This document shows positions 23,315 through 35,452 of a DNA stretch of 64,000 nucleotides, piece after piece. The position numbers and the translations under genes were made by a program. Each line of letters starts with the position of its first letter. Within the stretch, counting starts at the first letter, position 1. The DNA lies in contig OX419755.1 of the NCBI GenBank assembly GCA_948567375.1, positions 5,089,001-5,153,000 of the forward strand, written 5' to 3'. The notes beneath the pieces are model-generated. The model saw only the letters and a program-made list of their open reading frames with translations. It was not told the DNA's origin and did no database searches. The DNA comes from Lunularia cruciata. Lineage: Eukaryota; Streptophyta; Marchantiopsida; Lunulariales; Lunulariaceae.

Positions 23315-26300
23315 TATTCCCCCGCCGCTAGTTGGTGATGTCCTCGTCGCCAATGAAGCTTCAAATTCCTAGATGGCCATTTTTGCATTCTAGAGGTGAG
23401 AAAGAGATTCCCATGTGGCATCATGAAGGGGATACCCTTTCCAAAGGACCTTGTTCTCTATATGTTGGCTACGGCCTTGTTGAATATGGCGACACGCAAG
23501 GATACAATCAACTTTGTACTCCTCATGATCATTGATAGGAATAAGAAGAGGGGGAGGTTGGACTCAAGAGGAAAAGGAAGAGGGGTTAGGAACAAAGGGT
23601 TAGGAACAAAGGGTTAGGAACAAAGGGTTTCAACTTGGAAACATGAAAGACAGGATGGATATGCATGTGACAAGGCAAGGCAAATCGATAAACAACATGA
23701 GAGACAATTTGGGTGATATCAAAGGGTCTTATCTAATTAGGGGCAAGTTTACAAACTTGGGTATCAATTGGGAGAGGGAGGTTACAAGAGGATAGCATGA
23801 CTTTATCACCAATTTCAAAGGTGAGATCACGACGATGGTGGTACACATATTGTTTTTGGCAATTCTGAGCAACAAGGAGGTAAGACTTGGCTTGTTGGAG
23901 AGATTGGGATATAGTGGTCAAGAATGTGGAAGTATGAGGAACTTGAGATTGAAGGGGAGCAAGAAGAGAATCTGGAATAAGCAAATATTGACCAAAATTG
24001 AGAAAGAAAGGAGAAAATTTGGTGCTTGCCTATTTGGAATTGTTGTAGGCAAATTTTATAGCTGCAAGACATTCATCCCAATTGGTATGGTGGACATTGA
24101 CAAAATCATGCAACATATCCTCCAATGTATGATTTCTAGGTTTGGTTTGTCCATCAGTTTGAGGATGATAGGCCGTGGACAAAGCAAGCTTGGTGCCGAG
24201 TATCTGCAAGAGTGCTTGCCAAAACTTCCCGTAAATCAAGGATCACGGTCGGAAATGAGTACACATGGCATCACATGATGCTTGAAGACATTGTTGAAGT
24301 AGATTTTTGCTAAGGTTGGAGCATCCACGGTATCACAGGTTGGTGCCAAGTGGATTTGCTTACTAAGCTTATCCACAAACACCACGATTGTGGTGTGTCC
24401 TTGTTTTGTCTTTGGCAAGGATGTGATGAGATCCAAGCTCACATGCTCCCAGTGAGTGAATGGAACGGCGAGTGGTTGAAGGAGTCCACACGGCTTCTGA
24501 TTGTTGGCCTTGTTACATTGGCAGCTCTCACACAATCAAAAAAGCTCTCAAACATCTCGTGTCATGTTGGGCCACCACCATTGACGCTGGAGGGTACTCA
24601 AGGTCTTGTCCACACCCATGTGACCCATGATGGGTAAATCATGGGTTTCTTGAAGGTGCACAAGTCAAAGATCACCTTTAGTTGGAACATAGATCCGGTC
24701 CTCATGGAATAAAAGGCCCTCCTTGATGGAGAAGGTATTGTACTCCTTATCGCATGTCGTAAGGCAACCATGTACGATTTGGAAGAAGAGATCTTGGTGT
24801 AGAGCTGACTGAAACTCATTTTGGACCTTATAGTCAACTGACACCGTTCAAATTGCCATTGTGATGAGAAGAAGAGACTTCAAATCAGGTCGTCGTGATA
24901 AAGCATCAGGGATGACATGGAACCAACCTAGTTTGTACTCAAGTTTGATGTCATATAGTTGGAGTTGGTCCTCCCATTGATGATGTTGACTCTTCATGTG
25001 TTCCAAGTGTAAGGTTTGCAACAATGGTTTGTGATCAATTTGCATGATCACTTGCTTCCCCAAGAGGTAATGCCTCCATACCTTGGTGGCGTATACCATT
25101 GCAAGTTGTTCTTGATCTGAAGCAGAGTAGTTTAAACCCTTTAACTTTTGGAATGCTTCTTCATGCTCGGTGGTCCATTGGAAGCTCAAATTCTTTTCCA
25201 AGAGGTCAATCAATGGTGTAGCCACATGAGCATAATAATGGATGAACCATAGGTAAAAACTGGCCAATCCATTGAATGCCCGTACTTCTGTAGCATCCTT
25301 TGGAGTAGGCTAATCAATAATGGCCTTGATCTTCTCTTCTTTTATCTTGATCACCTCTGAGGAGATCTTATGATCCAAGAAGGTAACCTTCTTCTGCCAA
25401 AAGGTACACTTTGACTTCTTGTAGTAAAATTTCCATTGTCGTAGGCGTCTTAGGACTTCTCACACATGATTCACGTGTTCTACCTCTGTCTTACTATAAA
25501 TTAAGATATCATCCAAGAACACCACCACGGACCGATCCAATAGTCCATCCAACACCCAATGCATCTGATCCATGAAGACTGTAGGAGCATTAGTGAGTCC
25601 AAAAGGTAGAACTCTCTACTCAAAATGCCCATACCTTGTACGAAAGGAAGTCTTTTGCACATCCTCTCTCTCAATGGGAATTTGCCAATAGCTGCTGTGA
25701 AGATCCAACTTGGAAAAGTAGCGTGCTCCACTTAGTTGATCAAACAAGTCATTGATCCAAGGCAAGGGGTATGCATTCTTCACGGTTTGCTTATTGAGCC
25801 CACGATAATCAATATAGAAACAAAGTCCTCCATCCTTCTTTGGAACAAATAGTACCGGTGCTCCCCAAGGAGAGGTACTATGTCGTATGAAGTCCTTCTC
25901 CAACAACTCTATAAGTGTTGTTTGCAACTCCTCCAACTCCTTTGGTGAGAGCCAATAGATTGGTCTACTCACTAGAGTACTCCCTGGTAATAACTCAATC
26001 TTGAAGGGCATACCTCAATCGGAGGGTAATCCCTTTGGCAGATCATCAAGAAACACGTCCGCAAACTCCTTAACTATCCAATCAACCATTGCTTGATGAG
26101 GCTCTTAGTACTGCATAGATTTTTCTTGTGCAATCGGCTTGATCTACACCGCAAATACATACTTATCTTCCTCCAAAGCTTGCTCTATGGCTGCTTTACT
26201 AACAAGCTTCCCTTCTAGGGACTCATCTCTCTTCCAAGCTTGCTCCATGGTTGCCTTCTTGGCAAAATTCCCATCTTGGGACTCCATTTCCTTCAAGGTT

Positions 26301-27974
26301 TGCTCTATGGCTACCTTCTTGACAAACTTTCCATCTAGGGATTGATTATTCTTAGGTGTTTTACTCAGAGGTGCCAGAAAACCTAATCAAAAATTCCTAC
26401 CTTGGTGTTGTACTTGAATTTGGCATTGGATCCAATCAAATTGAACCTTATGACGTTCAAGCCAAGGTAGACCCAGAATGATATCATAGTGTAGAGGTGC
26501 CACTACAAACCTCATACACTCCAAATACTCCTTCCCTATCTTGAAGGTAACAAGATGTGGGGTGCGGAATGTAGAACCCTTTCTACCATCCGCCATCATC
26601 AAACTACTTCCAATCACTGGCTTGATAGGAATACCCAATTCTTTTGCTACTTGCATAGACATGCAATTCTCTGAACTTCCAAAATCAACCAAAATCCTAC
26701 AACCCCAATTAGATATCATACCTTGCAAGTGAAGCAAACTTGCATAGGTCGAGCCTTCCATCCCATTGGAACTAATCAAGCTCCTAGTAGGCGGCTCAAA
26801 ATCTCCTACTGGGATTCCTCGTTTCCCTGATCATTCCACTCCACAACCTCCACTTGGGCAACTTGTCTAGGTTGTCCATTCTTGAGTGGACATTCAACAA
26901 TGCGATGCTCCAATTGGCGACAATAAAAACAACCACCATTTTGTTGCAGTTTCTCTCTATTTGCTATGCCAAGTGGTCTTCATTGAATGGCATCAATCTC
27001 CATGGGTGCTGGCTCCTCCACCTATGTGTAGTGTATTGGTAGGCACTATGGAGGTCAAGGTCAAGATCGAGACCAAGTTGTTACCACCAAGGAATCAAAA
27101 TGTTTTGCCAACCACATGGCTTTCTCCAAGTGTTGTGGCTCTTGCATGGTTACCTCTAATTTGGTTCTCACCTGCAAGCCCCTCACAAATCAATCCAAAG
27201 CTTCACCTTCCAATATATCTGGAATTTGCATGATGGTGTTTTGGAACTGCATGATGTAACTTCTTACAGAGCCAATCTATTTCAACTCTGCCAACTTATC
27301 CCGTGCAGCTCGTGTGGCATTTATAGCTTGGAATTGACTAATTATTGTGCTCTTGAATTTTGCGCATGTCAAGATTGGTGCAAAAAAATTTCATTCCGTT
27401 TGCTCCACTTGGAATCTCCACCATAGCTTTGCTACTCCATCCAATTGGCTAGAAGCCAAGAGAATTTGTTTTTGCTCATCTTGTAGATTGGTAACTTCAA
27501 AATAACATTCACAATCAAACACAAAATTCTCCATTGCATCCAAAGATTCTTGCCTTCAAATACCTTGGGTTTAGGGAATCTGATCCGCTTTTCTCTTTCT
27601 TGAATTGGTACTCTCTCCACCTGCTCTTGTTGTCAAAGATCTTGTTCATCCAACAATCAAGTAAGGTGCTTGATTTGTTGCTGCATAGCAAGGATAACAT
27701 CGTGTATTGCCGCCATGGTTGCTACTCTATCACACCACTCCCAATCTATCTAATTTATTAACACATAGAAACAACACGTCCACTGTTCTCCATAAGTTAC
27801 AATTGGAAGCACCAAGGGTTCCTCAGATATGGTGATCATATGTAAAAAAATCTTGTCCAAAGTACAAGGTGATGAATCGTGTGAAACAATGTTTGGGTAG
27901 TATTTGGACGCAAAATCCCAATGGTTTGGTAGAAGTGGATTTGGTGGTCCATAAATTCCATCCATCCCATTCCT
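23315..27974 (-). pseudogene. A2 gag-pol (near-complete but inactivated)
   Basis: In sense from 27974: gag; zinc knuckle CFYCRQLEHRIVEC (26931-26891); retropepsin region 26779-26387 with ILVDFGSSENCM (DFG in place of DSG) and ILGLPWLERH. RT at 26011-25616 shows [36 protein letters not shown] and [13 protein letters not shown]. RNase H at 25267-24848 shows QIDHKPLLQTL and ending DALSRRPDL. Integrase at 24837-24030 has the first two acidic residues (HVSLDLI, ISDRDP), but the third reads DGQTKPRNHTLE, with Lys where the catalytic Glu is expected. A chromodomain-type end lies near 23545-23370. It is related to Tekay/Reina-like chromoviruses; the exact clade needs a tree. Confidence 0.9.
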
Positions 27975-27986
27975 GCTCTAATACCA
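27975..27986 (-). other. A2 primer-binding site (tRNA-iMet)
   Basis: The sense strand reads TGGTATTAGAGC just after the 5' LTR, with the same one-base deviation as in A1 and A3. The deviation is therefore a family trait. Confidence 0.9.
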
Positions 27987-27987
27987 A

Positions 27988-28383
27988 TGTAAAAGACCAA
28001 ATCCGAGGAGAGAAATAGGAAAATGGAAACTCACATTGGGACACTTGAATGAAGGAAAACTCCGAATGCCTAGCATGAGCTTTGGTAATTGACAGTCAGC
28101 TTGAGGAAGCTTCTCAAGAAGCTTTCTCAAGTTGCTTTCTTAGAGTGCAAGCCAAGTTAACTAGGAAGCTTCTCAAGAAACTTTTTTCTAAAAGCTGCCT
28201 ACTTGGCGTGCAAGCTAAGCTAGTTGGAAGCTTCTAGAAGCTACTTACTTGAGGTGCAAGCTAAGCTAACCGGGAAGCTTCCTAGAAGCTTCCTAGATAC
28301 TTTTGGAATATTCTAGGCTAATTTGTCTTATGTGCTACTTTGTGAGCTTGACTAACTTCATTACTAGACTCCATATTGTTACA
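27988..28383 (-). repeat. A2 5' LTR, TATA region lost
   Basis: A 396-bp LTR. Compared with the 3' LTR it is shorter at about 28080-28110: the TATTTATGG-type print is replaced by GTAATTGACAGTCAGC, so the TATA box is missing. A three-unit GAAGCTTCTAGAAG match sits at 28227-28240. Confidence 0.92.
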
Positions 28384-31300
28384 ACATAGTTCATAACCTC
28401 ATGTTTTGGGCAAAAATTTTTGAATGCAATTGCCTTGTCTGAGGCACCCTTGATACTTCTGGTTGTAACTTATGGAGAATGGTGGATGTGTTGCATCTAT
28501 GTGTTAGTAAATTAGATAAATTGGGGATATTGTGATAGAGTAGTAGCCATAGCGGCAATACCCAAGGTTATCATTGTTGTGCAACAACAAATCAAGCACC
28601 TTACTTGATTGTTGGATGAACAAGACCAACAACGACAAGAGCACGTTTCAAGAAGAAGAAGACCAAATTTGATTTCCAAAACCTAAGGTATTTGATGGCA
28701 AGAATCATCTTGGCAGAGTGGAGAATTTTGTATTTGACTATGAATGTTATTTGAGGCTACAAATCTTCAAGATTAACAAAAAATAATTCTCTTAGCTTCA
28801 AGCCAATTGGACGTGGCTGCAAAGCTATGGTAGCAATTCCAAATGGAGTGAGCTAAAAGGTAGTTTTTTTAACTAATCCTAACATGCAAAGAATTCAAAG
28901 GTCCAATAAGTGGGTGATTCCAAGCAATCAATGCAACACAAACTGCACAAGATAAGTTGGCAGAGTTGAAGTAGGTTTGTTCTATAAGAAGCTACATCAC
29001 ACAATTCCACAACACCATTATGGAAATTCCAAATATAATGGCAAGTGAAGCTTTGGATTGATTTGTGAAGGGCTTGAAGTCAAAAACCAAATTAGAAGTG
29101 ACTATGCAAGAGCCAAAATACTTGGAAGAAGCCATGCAACTAGTAGAGCGCTTTGATTCCTTGGTGGTGATAACTTGGTCTCGACCTTGACCTTCATAAA
29201 ACCAACTAATACATTACACACATGTAGAGTAGCCGGCACTGATAGAGATTTATCCCATCCAATGGAGACCACTTGATACAATAGATTGAGAAATATTATA
29301 GCAAAATGGTGGTTGCTTTTATTATCACCAAATTGGACATTGTATCGTTGAATGTCCACTCAAGAATGTGCAATCTCGACAAATCACCCAAATGGAAGTT
29401 GTGGAGCGGAATGATCATGAAAAAAAGCAATCCTAACTGCCTATATGGAACTTGATTAGTTCCAATGGGATTAAAGGCTTGATCTATGCAAGTTTGCTTC
29501 ACTTTCAAGGTATGATATCTTATCATGGTTGTAGGATTTTGGTTGATTTGGGAAATTCAAAGAATTGTATGTTTATGTAATTAGCAAAGGAATTGAGTAT
29601 TCCTATCAAGCCAATAATTGGAAGCAGATTGATGATGACGGATAGTAGAAAGGGTTTTGCATTCCATACCTTGCATCCTGTTCCCTTCAAGATTGGGAAA
29701 GAGTATTTAGAATGTATGAGGTTTGTAGTGGCACCTCTCACTATGATGTCATTCTAGGTCTACCTTGGCTTGAACGTCATAAGGTTCCATTTGATTGGAA
29801 TCAATGATAAATTCAAGTACAACAGCAAGGTAGGAATTTCCAATTAGGTTGTCTGGCACCTCTAAGTAAGACACCTAAGAATAGTCAATCCCAAGATAGA
29901 AAGTTTGTTGAGAAGGTAGCCATAGATCAAGTCTTGAAAGGAGATGAGTTCCAAGATAGGTAGTTTGTCAAGAAAGCAACTATGGAGCAAGCTTTGAAGA
30001 GAGATGAGTCCCTAGATGAGAAGTTTGTTAGTGAAGCATCCATAGAGCAAGCTTTGGAAGAAGACAAGTCTATTTTCATAGTGTGGATCAAGCTGATTGT
30101 ACAAGGAAAATCTAAGGAGGGTCAAGAACCTCATCAAGCAATGGTTGATTGGATAGTTCAAGAGTTTGCGTACGTGTTTCTGGATGATCTACCAAATGGA
30201 TTACCTTCCACTCATAGTATGCCCTTCAAGATTGAGTTATTGCCAAGGAGTGCTCCAATGAGTAGACCAATCTATTGGCTCTCACCAAAGGAGTTGGAGG
30301 AGTTGCAAACAATGCTTACAAAGTTGTTTGAGAAGGATTTCATACAACATAGTACATCTCTTTGGGGAGCACCAAGACTATTTGTCTCAAAGAAGGATGG
30401 AGGAATTTGAGTCTGCATTGATTAACTTGGGCTCAATAAAAAAAATAGTGAAGAGTGCACATCCCTTGCTTTGAATTGATGACTTGCTTGATCAATTGAT
30501 TGGAGCACGATTCTTCTCCAAGTTGGATCTTTGCAGCAGCTATTGGCAAATCCCCATTGATGGAGAGGATGTGCAAAAGACTACCTTTTGCACAAGGTAT
30601 GGGTATTTCTAGTGGAAAGTTCTACCTTTTGGGCTCATTAATGCTCTAAAAATCTTCATGGATTAGATGCATCGGGTGTTGGATGGACTATTGGATTGGT
30701 ACATGATGGTGTTCTTGGATGATATCTTAATCTGTAGCAAGACAAAGTTAGAACACGTGAATCACATGTGAGAAATCCTAAGCCAACTACAATAATGGAA
30801 AGTTTACTATAAGAAGTCAAAGTGTGCCTTTTGGAAGAAGGAAGTTACCTTCTTGGGTCACAAGATCTCATCAGAAGGGATCAAGATGGAAGAGGAGAAA
30901 ATCAAGGCCATTATTGATTGGCCTACTCTAAAGGATACTATTAAATGCCCATACTAAAGTATGGGCATTTAATAGATTGGCTAGTTTTTTCCAACAGTTC
31001 ATCCATTATTATATCTATATGGCCGCACTATTGATTGATCTCTTGGGGAAAAACTTGAGCTTTCAATGGACCGCCAAGCACAAAAAAGCATTCTAAAAGC
31101 TAAAATATATGGTGTTTTCAAGACCCATTTTTCAACCATACGATCCTCAATTACCTTGTGTGGTTGATTTTGATGCTTCTAACTTAGAGATTAGAATCAA
31201 TATGCAATAAGAATTCCAAAACGGATTACATCCCATTGCCTTTGTGTCTTGCTAATTAAATATTGCTAAAAGGAATTACTTTGCTCAAGATCAGGAACAA

Positions 31301-33053
31301 CTAGCAATTGTATATGCCACCAAAGGTGTGGAGGCATTATCTCTTGGGGAAACAAGTGATCAAGCAAACTGATCACAAACCATTGTTGCAAACATTACAT
31401 TTAGAACACATGAAGAATAAACATCATCAATGGGAGGAACACTCCAATTTTTTGATATCAAACTTCAGTACAAACCAAGTCGGTTCCATATTATCCCTAA
31501 TGCCTTATCATGATGACTTTATTTGAAGTCTCTTCCTCTCATCACGATAATCATTACAATGGTGGCAATTGGCTCCAAGGTCCAAAATGAGTTTAGGTTA
31601 GCTCTACAACAAGATCACTTCTTTCATATGGTACATGATTGTCTTGTAACATATAATAAGGAGTATAATACCTTCTCCTTCAAGGAAGGACTTCTATTCC
31701 ATGAGAATTGAATATATGTTCCAACCCCCTTTGACTTGTGCGCCTCCAAGAAAGCCCATGAAAACTTACCAATTGTTGGTCACATGGGTGTGAACAAGAC
31801 TTTGGGTACTCTCCGATGCTAAGGGTGGTAGCTCAACATGACACAAGATGTTCAAGAATTTATCCGATCATGTGAGAGCTGCAACAAGGCCAGCAACCAA
31901 AAACCAAGTGGACTCCTTCAATTACTCTCCATTCCATATGCTCAATGAGAACACATGAGCTTAGATTTCATCACCTCCTTGCCCAAGACAAAGTAAGGTC
32001 ATAGAGCAATCATGGTATTTATGGATAAGCTTAGTTAGCAAATCCATTTGGCACCAACCTTTGATACTATGGATGCTCTAACATTGGTGCAGATTTGTTT
32101 CACAATATCTTCAAGCATCATGGAATGCCTTGTGTACTCATCTCTAATTGTGATCCTTGATTCATTGGGAAATTTTGGCAAGCACTCTTCCAAATACTCG
32201 GCACCAAGCTTGATTTGTCCATGGCCTATCATCCTCAAGCTGATGGACAAATTGAACATGCAAATTGCATCTTGGAAGATATACTTTGTGCCTTTGTCAA
32301 CATCCACTTTACTAATTGAGATGAATGTCTTACAACTACGGAGTTTGTTTACAATAATTCCAAACATGCAAGCACTGATTTCTCTCCTTTCTTTTTCAAT
32401 TTGGGCCAAGATCCACCTATTTCTGATGCCCTTCTTGCTCCTCCTCCATCTCATGTCCCTCATATTTCCACCTTCTTGACCACCATATCCCAATCCTTCC
32501 AACAAGCCAAATCTCATCTCTTTGTTGCTCAGAATTGACAAAAACAATATGTAGACCACCATCATCATGATTTTGCCTTTCAAGTCAGTGATAAGGTTAT
32601 GCTTTTCTCTAGTAACCTACCCTTTCCACTTGATACCCAAGTTTGTAAACTTGCCCCTAATTGGATAGGGTTCTTTGATATCACCCAAATTATCTCTCTT
32701 GTTGCTTATTGACTGCCTTGCCTTGTCATATGCGTATCCACCCTATCTTTCATATTTCTAAGTTGAAACCCTTTGCTCCTAACCCATTTTCTTTTTCCTC
32801 CTGTATCTAACCTCCTCCTCTTCTTGTCTCTATCAATCATCATGAGGAGTACAAAGTTGATTGTATCCTTACGTGTTGCCATATTCAACAAGGCCGTCAA
32901 CAACATACAAAGTACAAGGTCCATTGGAAAGGATATCTCCTTCATGGTGCTACATGTGAACCTCTCTCTCATCTCCAGAATGCACATACTACCATCTAGG
33001 AGTTTGAAGCTTCAATGACGACAAGGATGTCATCAACTTGCAATGGGGGAATA
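28384..33053 (+). pseudogene. A3 gag-pol remnant
   Basis: Domains in order: gag and zinc knuckle (about 28560-29370); protease 29470-29800, where the active-site text is ILVDLGNSKNCM; RT about 30200-30790 with the catalytic box VFLDDILI (FLDD at 30712-30723). RNase H follows at about 31290-31510 (QTDHKPLLQTLHLEHMK), then integrase 31690-32370 (GHMGVNKTLGTL; AYHPQADGQIEHAN keeps the third acidic residue). A chromodomain at about 32836-32980 reads HHEEYKVDC and YKVHWKGYLLHGATCEP. Numerous stops and a small inverted duplication at 30939-30974 disrupt it. Confidence 0.87.
30939..30974. repeat. Perfect 17-bp inverted repeat with 2-nt loop
   Basis: TATTAAATGCCCATACT is followed by AA and its exact reverse complement. 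In A1 and A2 the same place has only one arm, in the form GGATGCTAC-GAAGTACGGGCATTC. The left arm is an extra inverted copy of about 16 nt inserted in A3. Confidence 0.93.
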
Positions 33054-33417
33054 TGTAACAATATGGAGTTTAGCAATGAAGCTAGTTAGGACTAATAAGG
33101 TAGCCAATAGGACAAATTAGCCTAGAACATTCCAAAAGTATCTAGGAAGTTTCTTGGGAAGCTTCCAATTATCTTAGCTTGCATGCCAAGTAAGTGGCTT
33201 TTAGAAGGAAGCTTTTTAAGAAGCTTCTCGGTAAACTTGGCTTACATTCTAAGAAAGCGGCTTAAGGAAACTTCTTGAGAAGCTTCTCAAAGCCTTGTAT
33301 ACTCTCTATAAATACCAAAGTCAAAGCTCATGCTATGCATTTGGAGTTTTCTGCACTCAAGTATCCCAATGCAATCTTTGATTCTTTTATTCTCTCCTCG
33401 GTCTTGGGTCTTTTATA
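33054..33417 (+). repeat. A3 3' LTR
   Basis: A 364-bp LTR beginning TGTAACAATATGG after a GGGGGAATA polypurine tract. The TATA box TATAAATA is at 33307-33314. It ends TTTTATA, then the GTCTT duplication. Confidence 0.94.
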
Positions 33418-33422
33418 GTCTT

Positions 33423-34870
33423 GCTCCTTGGTCTCGGAACCAAATGTTACCCAATTCCATAGTAATTGGTCCCCCAAAATGGTATGTCTTAGCCTAATAG
33501 TTTTGCATGGAAGTTGCCGCTCCACCTCCTCCAAGTTCCCCTACTATTCTTTGAGCACAAGCAATGGCTTCAAAAATAGTGAGAGGATTTTGTACCATTA
33601 CCTCTTGATGAATTTGATCTTTTAATTCCCTTTTGAAATTGTCAAGAGCTTTGGTTGGACTCATATTGGTTATTGCAACCTGTAGATCAAGAAAGGCCTC
33701 CACATATTCTTGTATATTATTCTTCTACTTCAACCTCCAAATTTTAGTTTGGGCCATTTGCATAGAATTCACAAATTAAAAATTCTTGAGCAACCCTTTT
33801 TGCATGGCTATCCGAATGACCTCTCTTCCTTCTACCAGCAATGATTGTTCCCAAGCATCATACCATGTGAGAGCTTTATTGGTCAAATACCCAAATGCAA
33901 ACACCCCTACCAAATGATCAGTGATCTTAGTTGTGAATAATTGAAAGTATCAATTCATTCTTAAAATCCAATTTTCCATGACTCCCATGAAACATTGTCC
34001 CTTGTAAGGATTGATGTTGCAGCTATTTTTCACTCATAGTTACAATGTGGGTTGGTTGTTGACTAGGATCGGTGTCCTTGGCATGAGTAACTCTATAGGT
34101 ACTTTGATCGTTGGCACTAGTTGTTAGGATGGCTCCTTTGCTTGCATTACTTGATCATTCTTGACGGTACATACTTGATTTTGCAATCCATTCATGGTCA
34201 TCTTGATCTCTTGGAACTCATTCAACATCCTCTACACTCCTTGCATCAACTCCTATAGTTGTAGATCCATGATTCCTACACACGGCCCATGTTCAATTGC
34301 TACTTCCTACTTCAATAGAGGGTTAATATGATCACTCAAGAGAGAGCATAAACTATTGGAATGACAATTGGGACCTTAGAAGCTATCATTTGTTGATAAT
34401 ATTCCTCACCAAAATTATGGACTACAAAATCTCTAAACATCACTTTTGTTCTAACAACATAATGGATTTTTACTTTCATGTTGAAAGGATGAGAATTTAG
34501 TACATTCATATCCATAACATCATAATAGAATGTAGATTTTCAAGTCTCATTCTCTGTCATATAACCCCCATAAGTAGAATCACCAGGTTAGGAGAATTCA
34601 TCACTTTGTCCATGAATTTTGCTCCAAAATGATAAACAAGGGATCCTCTCATTTGCTCGTGTTGGATATACATAATCTTGATATGGAATGGATTCAAGAA
34701 TGGAAAACTAGGTGCAAGAAATTTTCTTCCAAGTGCCTCCATCCCATCCTCTCTTTAAGACACCCCCAAGTCTAACAATTGTACTACATTTTCTCCCCTT
34801 AGAATTACTTAGTTTCAATAGCTTGTGTTTTTCCAAGAGGGTTGATCCACTCTCTTGGACAAAAGCACTT
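33423..34870 (-). pseudogene. B1 gag remnant
   Basis: The leader and gag of B1 lie upstream (in sense) of the A3 insertion. The best-preserved stretch, 33703-33494, reads LDNFKRELKDQIHQEV and FEAIACAQRIVGEL, typical of the C-terminal part of chromovirus gag. An earlier open stretch lies at 34742-34557. Stops and frameshifts break the rest. The zinc knuckle is across A3, near 22340. Confidence 0.75.
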
Positions 34871-34882
34871 GCTCTAATACCA
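34871..34882 (-). other. B1 primer-binding site (tRNA-iMet)
   Basis: The sense strand reads TGGTATTAGAGC two bases inside the LTR end (GTATTACAA). Families A and B use the same primer type. Confidence 0.88.
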
Positions 34883-34883
34883 T

Positions 34884-35452
34884 TGTAATACTTTGAGAAC
34901 AAGAGAACTCTCAAGAGAAAAAACACAAACTTCACACTCAATACTCCAATGCCCCAAAGGCGCACCTTCTCTTTATTATATAGCAAAGAGGATCTCCTCA
35001 AAGGAAGCTCCACCTAGGATCAAATACAAGGATTGGTGACATGTCAGTGAGCTATACTCTTATATTCGTTGCTTGGATGGGTGACATGTTGGTCCTTGTC
35101 CGATCTAGTTAGTCAAATAGGTTTGATTAGAGGGAATCTTTAGAGTATCTTCTTGTATGAAGCTCAGAATCACGTAGATGAGATACCGTTGGAAAGCTCT
35201 CAATGAGATAAACCATGGGGGAAATAACAAGCTTTTTTAATAGAGGGGGAGAAATCTTTTCATTTTCAATCTTTTCATCTATTTAGGCCTTTGAAATTGG
35301 CTTTGAAGTTTTTAAGGTATTTTCAACTTCTGCCCTATTACTATAATTACTCTTTTTGTAACACCTCTATTTGATCTACCTAGCCCATCATACACAACAT
35401 CCTTCTAGATGTTTCCAAGTCAATTTTCAACTATAGATAATATGGTATTATA
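34884..35452 (-). repeat. B1 5' LTR
   Basis: A 569-bp LTR whose printed left end is TGTAATAC and right end TATTATA (one change from TATTACA). It shares CACTCAATACTCCAATGCCCC and GATCTACCTAGCCCATCAT-like blocks with the 3' LTR at 15211. Confidence 0.92.

Larger units (their letters stand above)
22903..28383 (-). mobile_element. Family A chromovirus A2, nested in the A3 leader
   Basis: A full-length 5481-bp element with perfect target duplications ACATA (22898-22902 and 28384-28388). The 3' LTR is 22903-23314 and the 5' LTR 27988-28383. Host text reads straight across: the A3 leader ends CATCACTTCACATA and resumes ACATAGTTCATAACC, matching the continuous leader present inside A2 itself (27750-27974). 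A2 is the best-preserved family A copy, although it still contains stops. Confidence 0.96.
22438..33417 (+). mobile_element. Family A chromovirus A3, host of A2
   Basis: The 5' LTR is at 22438-22791 and the 3' LTR at 33054-33417, with perfect 5-bp target duplications GTCTT (22433-22437 and 33418-33422). The LTR starts TGTAACAATATGG and ends TTTTACA (TTTTATA at the far end). A2 sits in the leader just after the primer-binding site and is flanked by ACATA. Without A2 the element is 5.5 kb. It lies opposite to B1, its host, and to A2, its guest. Confidence 0.95.
15211..35452 (-). mobile_element. Family B Ty3/gypsy chromovirus B1 with nested insertions
   Basis: The LTRs at 15211-15797 (3') and 34884-35452 (5') share inverted ends TGTAATAC/GTATTACA; the outer 5' end is mutated to TATTATA in print. 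The target duplication is GCAAG (15206-15210) versus GTAAG (35453-35457), one C-to-T apart. The related C2 sequence near 40620-40640 gives the uninterrupted target (GTTGTTATGGCAGG). Inside are a 3-kb insertion (18333-21337) and the A3/A2 nest (22438-33417). Without them B1 is about 6.3 kb. Coding parts are heavily mutated. Confidence 0.9.
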
